Made by a program: the position numbers and the translations under genes
Assembly: GCA_019694315.1 (NCBI GenBank)
Contig: JAIBCE010000019.1
Location: forward strand, 1-47,222
DNA: 47,222 bases
Direction of reading: 5' to 3'
Origin: Sandaracinaceae bacterium
GTDB lineage: Bacteria > Myxococcota_A > Polyangia > Polyangiales > Sandaracinaceae
Shown: in pieces, positions 30,499 through 37,886 of the stretch
Layout: each line of letters begins with the position of its first letter
How positions within the stretch are numbered: position 1 is the stretch's first letter
The notes under the pieces: generated by a model
The model's input: only the letters and a program-made list of their open reading frames with translations
Told to the model about the DNA's origin: nothing
Databases searched by the model: none

Positions 30499-31557
30499 TC
30501 AATCGCCGAGGAGGTACGCGAAGATGAGCGGGGCGACGATCGTCGCGTCGCTCTGGATCATGAACTTCGGCGTGTGCACGTCGAGCTTGCCCCAGGTGAT
30601 CTTCTCGTTCGGCACCGCGCCCGAGTAGCCGCCGTAGCTCGTCACCGCGTCGCTGATCTGCGCGAAGTAGCCCCAGAACGGCACGTCCTCCATCTGGAGG
30701 TCCTGGATCATCGTGGGCACCGCGCAGATCGCGAAGTCACCCGCGATGCCGCCTCCGATCTGGAAGAAGCCGACGCTCGGGGCAGAGAGCTCGAGGTTTC
30801 CGCCGCGCTCCTTCTTGCCCTTCTTGTCGGCCTTCTTGCCCTTCTTCTCGGCCTTCTCCTTGGCAGCGTTGTAGCCGCTGGCGTCGAGGTACCACCGCAT
30901 GAGGTGGTCCATCTGCTCGGTGCCGCTCTTGACCACCTGGTGGTGGGGCACCTCGCCGCGCCACACGGCGCCCGCGAACATGTTGCCCGTCGTCGAGTCC
31001 TCCCAGCCGGGCGAGTAGACGGGGATGCCCATCTCCTTGGCGGCGAGCATCCAGCTGTCTTCCTTGGGGATCTGGTAGTGCTTCTCGAGCGTCTTGTCGG
31101 AGAGCACCTCGAAGAGGAACTCGCTCTCGAACTTGCGCTCGCCCTTCTTGGCGGCCTTGCTCCACGCACCGATCAGGCGCTTCTCGAGGTGGCGCATGAT
31201 CGTCTCGGGGATGCACGTGTCGGTGACGCGGTTGAAGCCCTGGTCGTAGAGCTTCTTCTCGTCCTCGGCGCGCAGGCCGCGGTAGTCCTCGATGATGCGG
31301 TAGTCGTTGGCCGCGAGGAGGTTGAACACATCCTCCTCGAGGTTCGCGCCGGTGCACGTGATCGCGTGCACGTAGCCCTTGCGGATGAGGCGCCCGAGGA
31401 TGCGTCCGATGCGCGCGGTGCTCATCGCGCCGGCGAGCGTGACCATCATCTTGCCACCCGACTCGATGTGCTTCTCGTATGCCTTCGCGGCCGCGACCAC
31501 CTCGCGGCTGTTGAAGTGCAGGTAGTGGCGCTCCATGAACTTGCGGACGGTCGTCAT
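30499..31557 (-). CDS. Deoxyhypusine synthase family protein (probable homospermidine-synthase-like enzyme)
   Basis: 352 residues. Family blocks are clear: KMMVTLAGAMSTARIG, AITCTGANLEED, the NAD-site region SPGWEDSTTGN, GFFQIGGGIAGDF, and the C-terminal ITWGKL followed by DATIVAPLIFAYLL. The Lys of the WGK motif matches the catalytic Lys (Lys329 in the human enzyme) that forms the enzyme-imine intermediate. Bacteria lack eIF5A, and bacterial homologues that have been tested make homospermidine from spermidine or putrescine, so a polyamine role is likely. A Lys-rich insertion (about 233-255, KKGKKADKKGKK) interrupts the usual sequence. The ATG at 31557 has GAGGAGA 5 nt upstream. It appears monocistronic, with a TATCGT box 59 nt before the start. 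Confidence 0.85.
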   Translation of the reverse strand: MTTVRKFMERHYLHFNSREVVAAAKAYEKHIESGGKMMVTLAGAMSTARIGRILGRLIRKGYVHAITCTGANLEEDVFNLLAANDYRIIEDYRGLRAEDEKKLYDQGFNRVTDTCIPETIMRHLEKRLIGAWSKAAKKGERKFESEFLFEVLSDKTLEKHYQIPKEDSWMLAAKEMGIPVYSPGWEDSTTGNMFAGAVWRGEVPHHQVVKSGTEQMDHLMRWYLDASGYNAAKEKAEKKGKKADKKGKKERGGNLELSAPSVGFFQIGGGIAGDFAICAVPTMIQDLQMEDVPFWGYFAQISDAVTSYGGYSGAVPNEKITWGKLDVHTPKFMIQSDATIVAPLIFAYLLGD

Positions 31558-31616
31558 CTCGGTCTCCTCGCTGCGGCCTGGCACGCGCACGACCTGGGCC
31601 GGGCGCGGGGCGCGCG

Positions 31617-31622
31617 ACGATA
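31617..31622 (-). promoter_or_regulatory. Candidate -10 box (TATCGT) of the deoxyhypusine-synthase-like gene
   Basis: On the minus strand TATCGT lies 59 nt before the ATG. Unlike the leaderless candidates in this window, it would give a leader of about 50 nt that includes the GAGGAGA ribosome site. Confidence 0.3.
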
Positions 31623-31648
31623 GCTCGATTTCGCCCGATCGCAGGCGT

Positions 31649-32560
31649 TCATCGGCCCCCGGCCCAGGTGAGGGCATCGAGCCAGAATTGGCGGCTGTCA
31701 GGGCCCCAGCTCCGATCGAGGGTGAGGTTCTCGTCGCCGAGGACGATCACACGGCCACTATCGATCGTCGCCACCGCGACGAAGTCCGCAGCCGCGCCGG
31801 CCGTGGGACTGGTTCGTGCGACGACGGTGACGGGCGGCGACGCGGTGGTGGCCGTGAGCCCGTAGCCACCAAACGACTCGAACGAGGCTGGCAAGCCCGC
31901 GTGGATCGGATGGGGCCCCGTCCACGTGACGGCACCGGAATAGAGCGTCGTCTGGAAGCGCAGCTGAACGAGCCCCGCGACGCCGTCGGCAAACGTGTTG
32001 CCGACCTCGTAGCCGCTCATCACGATCACACCGCCACCGCGGCGCACGAAGAGCTCGATCGCCCCGAGCTCGGCAACGGTGAGCGCATCGCGCATCAGCT
32101 CGAACACCACGACGTCGACGGCCGCGAGCATCGCATCGTCGAGGCTCGCCGAGCCCGTGCTCGTGTCGTCCTGCCGCCACGCGAGGTTGGGGTCGACCCA
32201 CGCGCCGAAGCTCGCTGCGCCACCCGGCGACGCCGAACCCCAAAATCCGATCCTCAGGTCGTCGCAGAGCCCATTGCCATCGATGTCGCAGGCGTTCGTG
32301 TCCGACGTGAACGCATCGGCGCTGACAGCGTCGGGGCCACTGGCATCGATCGCGGGTGCATCGAGAGCGGGTGCATCGGCACCGAAGGCATCGAGCCGTG
32401 CTGCGTCGACGGGATCCCGAGGGCCATCCTCGGCCGCGGCATCCCGTGACACCGCAGCGTCCGTCGACGCGGGGCTCCCGCACCCCGACGCCCCACACAG
32501 CGAGACCGCGCACACCGAGCCTGACAGCACGAGACCGGAAACCGAGGAGGTCCAACGCAT
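31649..32560 (-). CDS. Lipoprotein with glutamine-amidotransferase-like (ThuA/DUF4350-type) fold
   Basis: 303 residues. The signal peptide ends in lipobox GASGC (Cys about 27). A low-complexity linker of Asp/Ala/Pro (DAPALDAPAIDASGPDAVSADAF, residues about 40-90) leads to ACDIDGNGLCDDLRIGFW. The domain after about residue 100 (DDAMLAAVDVVVFELMRDALTVAELGAIELFVRRGGGVIVMSG, then HPIHAGLP, then GRVIVLGDENLTLD) has the Rossmann-like layout of ThuA/GATase1-like proteins, where 'D.vv......t..e...i..fV..GGgv' is typical. The catalytic Cys/His of true amidotransferases is not evident. It is exposed in the periplasm or on the surface. Function unknown. Confidence 0.7.
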   Translation of the reverse strand: MRWTSSVSGLVLSGSVCAVSLCGASGCGSPASTDAAVSRDAAAEDGPRDPVDAARLDAFGADAPALDAPAIDASGPDAVSADAFTSDTNACDIDGNGLCDDLRIGFWGSASPGGAASFGAWVDPNLAWRQDDTSTGSASLDDAMLAAVDVVVFELMRDALTVAELGAIELFVRRGGGVIVMSGYEVGNTFADGVAGLVQLRFQTTLYSGAVTWTGPHPIHAGLPASFESFGGYGLTATTASPPVTVVARTSPTAGAAADFVAVATIDSGRVIVLGDENLTLDRSWGPDSRQFWLDALTWAGGR

Positions 32561-32692
32561 GCGCTCGGTGTGCCTCGAGGCGTCGCGACGCGACAGTCAC
32601 ATGGACGTTCGACAGCAGCGCCACGCGTCGTGCCTCGTGTCGCATGACCGTGCGACTCGCCCGCGCGCCATGGAGCCGAGATCGTAGAGACG

Positions 32693-35119
32693 ATGACCTC
32701 CCGTCACGCGCTCCTCCTGACGCTCACCGCACCGCTTCTCTTGGTCCTCGCGGGCTGTCCCGGACCCGTCGTCGTGGATGACGACGGCGGCGTCGATGCA
32801 GGCCGCGACTCCGGAGTGACCGAGAGCTCGGACACCGGACTCGATGTCGGCGAATCGGACGCGCCGACCGATGCCAACCAGGCAGACAGCGGTGCAGATG
32901 CGGGCTTCGTCCCGCCCCCCGGCTGCATGGCGCCCCTTGCACGGTGCGGTGGCGCGGAGTGCACGGTCATCCTGGACTCGGACCCTCTGAATTGCGGCGC
33001 CTGTGATCACCGCTGTCCGAGCGGCGTGGCCCACCTCGTGACGTCGTTCTGCGACGAGGGCGTCTGCCGTGCCCAGTCATGCGAGCTCGGCTTCGTCGAC
33101 GTGGACGGTGACCTCGACAACGGCTGTGAGGTCTCCGACGACTTCGCGCTGGCCACGACGGGTGAGCCGATTCGCCTCGTCCGCGGAACGAGCAACGCCG
33201 TGCCCGTGATGCTCACACGCACTGTCGTGGGCTCGACGGATCCCATCGCGCTCGGGCTCGTGTCCCCGCCGGTCGGGATCCTCGACACGCCCACGGAGGC
33301 TCGCGGAACCAGCACCCTCCTCGAGGTCACCGTCGATCCCTCCGCGGCGCTCGGCCCGTCGACGCTGACGCTGCGGGGTGTAGGCCTGTCTGGGCTGCGC
33401 TCTCACGAGCTGAGCGTCTCCGTCGAGGTGGTCGTCGGAGGCTCCGCCACGATCTCGAGCGCGACCGTGACCACAGGAGCCGGCGTCGTGGCCTCGCGCG
33501 AGGTGCGTCAACGCGAGGGCGCGATCGTCGTCCGACTGCGAGGCACGAATCTCGAGGGAGTGACATCCGGTTCGTTCCAGGGGCCGTCGGGCGCTCTCGT
33601 GACTGCCACACTCGTCGGAACGGGCAGCGAAGGTGGCGGCGTGTCGTATGTGGATCTCGAGTCCACGGTCGGGCTCGAGCTGGGGATCGTCTCCGCGCGA
33701 GTCGAGGGGAGCACGGGCACTGCGGGCTTCTTCCGCGCCTACGAAGTGACGCCGATCCGTCTGGCCACGACGGGCGTCGACACCGCGCGTGGCACTCGGA
33801 GTCTTCCCATCGCCACGATGGCTCGCGCCCTCGAGCTCGCCGCCGGAGGGGCCACGATCGAGGTCGAGTCGGGCACCTTCGATCTCGGCACTCACGGCGT
33901 CGTCAATCCCGCAGTGCGCATCGTGGGCATCGGCACGACGGGGCCGAGCACGCTCCGATGCTCGACGCTCACCGACACCGGGCTCACAGGCGATCAATTC
34001 GACCTCGTCGACCTCCAGATCCGTGACTGCCAAGACGCCGTCTCGTTCACCAGTGATCTGAGCTCCTCGCTCGACGGGCTCGACATCGTCGCCACACGAC
34101 ATGGTGTCGTGGGCAATGCGACCTATCTGTCGGTGCGAGACAGCGCCGTGCAGGCGGCGCTCCCGATCGTCGATCTCAGCGGGCGCGTCGAGGTCATCGC
34201 CTCTTTGCTCGTGGCCACGGGGACGACCACCCTGCGCGCTGCCCGCGCCTCCGTGTCGAGGTCGACCGCGCGCGTCGAGGGTCACGTCGGCTCCGCTCCC
34301 GCCATCGACGTGACGGATCTGGAGATCGGCGACACCACCGTCTCAGGCAGTCACCGGCCCGGTGTCTCGCCCTCGGGCTCCTTCCTCGGATTCAGCTCGA
34401 GCTTGGGATCGCTGACGGCCTCGGACACCACGTGGAGCGGATTCGTGACTGGCATTCTCGTGTCGGGCGGAACGGTGCGCATCGCAGGCGGATCGGTCGT
34501 GGGCTGTGACAACGACGTTCGGGTGAGCGGCGGCATGGTGACGATCTCGTCCATGACGCTACGCGAATCGTCGACGACGGGCCTCTACGTCGAAGGCGGC
34601 GTCGTCGACGTGGCAAGCACGCGGTTCGTCGACCACGCGTTCACGAGCCTGTCCGTGACGGCGGGCACGGTCACACTCCGAGACGTCGTGCTCGAGGGCA
34701 GCGCCGTGCGCGGACAATACGGCATTGCGATCGGTGGGCCCGAGGCCTCTTTGACCATCGATGAGAGTCGGATCGAGCGCATGGTGACAGGCCTGTTGAT
34801 CGACACGCATCACCACCTCGACGTGGGCCACCTCCGCATCCTCGACAGTACAGGACAGGCCATCTTCCTGCTCAGCGACGGTGCAGATCCGATGCGCCTC
34901 GGCCGCTCCGACACGGAGCGGATCGAGATGACGACGTTTCAGAAAGGGATCTACGACTGGCGCGGACCCGGCTCCGACGTCCAGGCCTGGGTGGATTTCG
35001 AAGGGCGGCGCTACATGGATCGGTACACGGCAACCAGCGTGCTCCGACTGCCAGAGCGAGACACGCCGCCTTGGGATCTCTTCCTCCAGGGAAGTGGCCA
35101 CGCGGTCGTGCTCCACTAA
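32693..35119 (+). CDS. Lipoprotein with C-terminal parallel beta-helix
   Basis: 808 residues. The signal peptide ends in lipobox LAGCP (Cys about 23), then an Asp-rich linker (VDDDGGVDAGRDSG). A Cys-rich segment (CGACDHRCPSG, residues about 100-150) resembles the linkers between MopE-type motifs in the large surface protein of this window. Two immunoglobulin-like stretches (150-360) follow. From about 375 to 750 a right-handed parallel beta-helix/DUF1565-like domain is seen: GTRSLPIATMARALELAAGGATIEVESGTFDLG, then repeated 'G..i..s....i..s.v' turns. Such domains bind or cleave polysaccharides, or act as surface scaffold; no catalytic residues are evident. Its TAA stop opens the hairpin train downstream. 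Confidence 0.8.
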   Translation: MTSRHALLLTLTAPLLLVLAGCPGPVVVDDDGGVDAGRDSGVTESSDTGLDVGESDAPTDANQADSGADAGFVPPPGCMAPLARCGGAECTVILDSDPLNCGACDHRCPSGVAHLVTSFCDEGVCRAQSCELGFVDVDGDLDNGCEVSDDFALATTGEPIRLVRGTSNAVPVMLTRTVVGSTDPIALGLVSPPVGILDTPTEARGTSTLLEVTVDPSAALGPSTLTLRGVGLSGLRSHELSVSVEVVVGGSATISSATVTTGAGVVASREVRQREGAIVVRLRGTNLEGVTSGSFQGPSGALVTATLVGTGSEGGGVSYVDLESTVGLELGIVSARVEGSTGTAGFFRAYEVTPIRLATTGVDTARGTRSLPIATMARALELAAGGATIEVESGTFDLGTHGVVNPAVRIVGIGTTGPSTLRCSTLTDTGLTGDQFDLVDLQIRDCQDAVSFTSDLSSSLDGLDIVATRHGVVGNATYLSVRDSAVQAALPIVDLSGRVEVIASLLVATGTTTLRAARASVSRSTARVEGHVGSAPAIDVTDLEIGDTTVSGSHRPGVSPSGSFLGFSSSLGSLTASDTTWSGFVTGILVSGGTVRIAGGSVVGCDNDVRVSGGMVTISSMTLRESSTTGLYVEGGVVDVASTRFVDHAFTSLSVTAGTVTLRDVVLEGSAVRGQYGIAIGGPEASLTIDESRIERMVTGLLIDTHHHLDVGHLRILDSTGQAIFLLSDGADPMRLGRSDTERIEMTTFQKGIYDWRGPGSDVQAWVDFEGRRYMDRYTATSVLRLPERDTPPWDLFLQGSGHAVVLH

Positions 35120-35430
35120 ACAGAATCGCCGAGACAGTGGATCATCTGGGTCGAGGCGATTCTGTTTCGCGGAGCGGAGTTGGGTGGGGGCCCCGAACCG
35201 GCTTCGCCGGGAGGGGGGCGGGTCTGCATCAGACCCGCCGAAAGGAAGGCTACACATGACTCGGCGTCTCGCCGATCATGTGTAGAGCACCGATCCGTTT
35301 GATTCCCCTAGGAATCAATGGATTCGGGGCTCTTGGGGGAGGGGGGCCCCGGCGGATTCACTCCGACGGGGGGAGGGGCTGGCGACAGCCCCTCATGGCA
35401 ACCTGATCTGAGGCTTGCCCTCGAGAGGGC
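35118..35430. other. Train of about nine consecutive hairpins (possible structured RNA or terminator/repeat cluster)
   Basis: Stems in order: 35118-35130/35155-35167 (13 bp perfect, includes the 66-nt element copy 2 and ends in TTT); 35198-35202/35206-35210 inside a CCCC/GGGG pair; 35217-35226/35230-35239 (10 bp perfect, 3-nt loop); 35250-35266/35270-35285 (16 pairs, one bulged C; arms CTACACATGA and TCATGTGTAG); 35299-35306/35311-35318 (8 bp perfect plus an outer 4 bp); 35347-35356/35362-35371 (9 of 10); 35373-35381/35386-35394 (9 bp, GCGA tetraloop); 35397-35404/35411-35419 (8 pairs, one bulge); 35417-35422/35425-35430. No gene is plausible here. It lies between convergent genes. The last hairpin directly follows the kinase gene's stop, terminator-like. 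Confidence 0.8.
35119..35184 (+). repeat. Structured 66-nt dispersed element, copy 2
   Basis: Starts AACAGAATCGCC immediately at the TAA stop of the beta-helix lipoprotein gene and aligns without gaps to 5695-5760 (minus strand), with 53 of 66 identical. The arms AACAGAATCGCC and GGCGATTCTGTT pair perfectly. Relative to copy 1, AA/TT pairs replace CC/GG, keeping the stem. Confidence 0.65.
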
Positions 35431-36984
35431 TCACGCCGCGGGTCCCAGGCGCTCACCCGTGGGTGCTTCGAGCGCGGTGAGCAGAGCGCGTACGGCCTCG
35501 GCGTAGTCGCGCAGCGCCAGACGTACTCGCTCGAGGTCGGCGTCTCGCATCGCCGCGACGAGCGCCTCGTGACAAGGCCCGATGATCGCGCGAGTGTCGG
35601 CCGCGAGCCCTGCGTCGACCTCGGCCAAGACGCTACGTGCCTTGTCCTCGAGCTCCCTTCCCGCTCGGCGCATCTCCTCGAAGAGCACGGCGGCCGAGAA
35701 CGTCGCATATCCCGAGAGCGCGAGTGGCCACCACGCGCCCTGGACGATCGCGAGCAAGGTCGCCGGCGCGAGAAACGCCATGATCGTGATGCTCGCGCGT
35801 GGGAACCCACGACGCTGCACGCCATGCGCCCGCGGCCAGCGCGTGCGGAGGACGAAAGTCGTCGCGTGTCCATCCACGCGGCGCGGGCGCTCGATCTCGG
35901 TCGACCCCCCACGGAGGGCGGCGCGCAGGCGCGCGTAGCGGAGGCCCCGACCGGTGTGGGCGCGTGGCGATTCGCTCGCCGACGACAGGGAGCGGAAGCG
36001 CACCTCCCGCTCGTCGACCTCGATGCTCAGCGCCACGCGATCGTCGGGACGAGCACGCAGCGCGTTCAGAGTCGCCTCGGACGCGAGCTCCACGAGCTGA
36101 CGACGATCGTCGATGGGCAGCTCGTCGGCCGGCCCGCGGATCGAGATCGTCACCTCACCCCCGAGAGAGCGCGCGATCTCGTCGAGATCTCGCCCCACAC
36201 GCTGCAGATCCGCGTGTCCCAGCCCCCCCACGAGCTCGGCGCCGCGTGCGGCGATCTGGGTGAGCAGTGGGCGGAGCGACTGGACGTCTCGCGCGGTCGA
36301 GGCAGTCGTCCGCGCCACGAGCAGGAGCCCCGAGAGGTGATCGTGGACCGCTGTGAGGAGAGCGAGGCGCACTGCGCTCTCCGGGTCGACGGGTGCAGCG
36401 ACGGCCTCGGCCAGCTGGGCATCGTGCGCGAGGCGGGCCGAGATCAAGCCCGCGATGCCTGCGCCGATCAGACCGAACGAAAGGGCCACGAGGCAGGAGA
36501 GCGGACTCGGCGAGGGCACGAAGGTCAGCCGAAGCGCGAGCGGCGTGAGCGCGAACGCGCCGAGCAGCGCCGGCGACCGCGCTGGAAGAAACGCACCGCA
36601 CGCGCTCGCCGTCACGAGCCCCATCGAATAGGTCGGAGAGGCCAGGAGCGACGAGCTCGCGCCGAACGAGGCTCCATAGGCGACCGACGACAGCAGGTAT
36701 CCGCCGCGGATCGCGGCGTAGGGGAGACCCGGACGGTTGAGCCGGTGTGCTGCGTTCAGGCCGTAGGCACCGCCCAGCGCCCACACGACGAACGTGCACC
36801 ACACGCACTCGGGGCGGAGATCGAAGCGCGCTGCGCCCCACGCCGAGGTGCAGACGAGGTTCATGACGAGGCCGAGCGCGAGCGACGGAATGCCGCGTTT
36901 CGAGCCCAGGTTGGCCTCGACGGTCGACGGATCGAAGCCGAGCCACAGCTCTTGCCAGGGGGCCGGCGAGGGGGTCGCGCTCAC
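35431..36984 (-). CDS. NarL-type sensor histidine kinase with C-terminal membrane segment
   Basis: 517 residues, GTG start. Six or so membrane helices lie in residues 30-200 (LALGLVMNLVCTSAWG, VVWALGGAYGLNA, and onwards). The HisKA_3-type H box is VHDHLSGLLLVARTT (His about 218). The ATPase part has a weak N box (ELASEATLNALRA) and a G2-like GRGLRYARLRAALRGG, but the usual G1 DxGxG is not seen in that part (the stretch reads FRSLSSASESPRA). After the ATPase region a second membrane segment (ITIMAFLAPATLLAIVQGAWWPLALSGY, about 400-430) and a helical tail follow, which is unusual. It lies 70 bp downstream of the response-regulator gene on the same strand, so the two form a two-component pair. 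Confidence 0.75.
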   Translation of the reverse strand: MSATPSPAPWQELWLGFDPSTVEANLGSKRGIPSLALGLVMNLVCTSAWGAARFDLRPECVWCTFVVWALGGAYGLNAAHRLNRPGLPYAAIRGGYLLSSVAYGASFGASSSLLASPTYSMGLVTASACGAFLPARSPALLGAFALTPLALRLTFVPSPSPLSCLVALSFGLIGAGIAGLISARLAHDAQLAEAVAAPVDPESAVRLALLTAVHDHLSGLLLVARTTASTARDVQSLRPLLTQIAARGAELVGGLGHADLQRVGRDLDEIARSLGGEVTISIRGPADELPIDDRRQLVELASEATLNALRARPDDRVALSIEVDEREVRFRSLSSASESPRAHTGRGLRYARLRAALRGGSTEIERPRRVDGHATTFVLRTRWPRAHGVQRRGFPRASITIMAFLAPATLLAIVQGAWWPLALSGYATFSAAVLFEEMRRAGRELEDKARSVLAEVDAGLAADTRAIIGPCHEALVAAMRDADLERVRLALRDYAEAVRALLTALEAPTGERLGPAA

Positions 36985-37054
36985 GAGACGAGGCTCGCTC
37001 GCTCACGTGACGGAGCTGGTGTCGCATGGGTATGCGACACGGGGGCGGACGTGC

Positions 37055-37687
37055 TCATCGGAGATAGCCGAGGCGCATCGCACGCTGCGTGGCCTCGCTC
37101 TTGGTGCTCACGCCGAGCTTGGCATAGACGCGCTTCACGTAGGTGCGCACCGACGCGAGGGAGATGTCGAGGTGCAACGCCACCTGCTCGTAGGTGTACC
37201 CGTCGGCGAGGAGCTTGAGCACCTCCGTCTCTCGGTCCGAGGGCGCCATGGTCGTCTCGGCGGCGGGCTGACGCTTGAGGCGCCGGAGCACTCTCCGGCT
37301 CACCTCGCGCGTCATCGGGCTCCCTCCTTCGATCGCCTCCCGACACACGCTCGCCAGGCGATCGAACGCGTCGGACTTGAGCAGGTAGCCCACGCAGCCC
37401 GCCTCGATGGCGGGAAAGAGCCACTCGTCGGCGGCGTGCCCGGTGACGGCGACCACCGGCAAACGCTCCGAGAGTCGCGACACGAGGGCCATCAAGCGAG
37501 GATCCAACACGCCTTCGAGGTCGAGGTCGATGAGGAGCAGATCGGGCCCCTCCTGACCCTCGAGCGCGTCGAGAAGCGACGCCGTCGCCCCGAACCGTCG
37601 CACGCGCCCGTCGTCGCCCACGAGGAGCGCGCCGAGCGCATCGCGTACCTCCGCTTCGTCGTCCAGGATCCAGACCGCTGGTGACAT
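37055..37687 (-). CDS. NarL/LuxR-family response regulator
   Basis: 210 residues. Receiver domain 1-120: acidic pair in WILDDEAE, acceptor Asp in LLLIDLDLEG (about 52), Thr in VVAVTGHA, Lys in YLLKSDAF (about 100). The C-terminal LuxR-type helix-turn-helix at about 145-207 (SDRETEVLKLLADGYTYEQVALHLDISLASVRTYVKRVYAKLGV) is complete. The frame is open upstream, but the ATG at 37687 has GGAG before it and gives the family start. It should be phosphorylated by the kinase encoded downstream and act as a DNA-binding regulator of unknown targets. The gene is first in the pair; its promoter should lie in 37688-37886, where I see nothing clear. Confidence 0.92.
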   Translation of the reverse strand: MSPAVWILDDEAEVRDALGALLVGDDGRVRRFGATASLLDALEGQEGPDLLLIDLDLEGVLDPRLMALVSRLSERLPVVAVTGHAADEWLFPAIEAGCVGYLLKSDAFDRLASVCREAIEGGSPMTREVSRRVLRRLKRQPAAETTMAPSDRETEVLKLLADGYTYEQVALHLDISLASVRTYVKRVYAKLGVSTKSEATQRAMRLGYLR

Positions 37688-37886
37688 GCGAGCTCCGTGA
37701 ACTGCGACCACCGCACAGAGAACCATGCGCCTCATGCACGGTCGAACCGGAACCGTCCACTCGAACCGACACCGCGGAGCGCAGTCCGCACGCTCTCGCG
37801 ATGCGTGACTCATGCGCTGCACGCGCTCGACGCCCCAGCGCTCGCTCGCGTCACCCAGGAGGACGAGCGCTGAGGGACACCGCGCC

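Noticed and set aside
35118..35430. Integron attC array or phage attachment site
   Set aside because: There are paired arms with bulges, but no conserved attC core site at both ends, no integrase gene and no direct repeats flanking the region.
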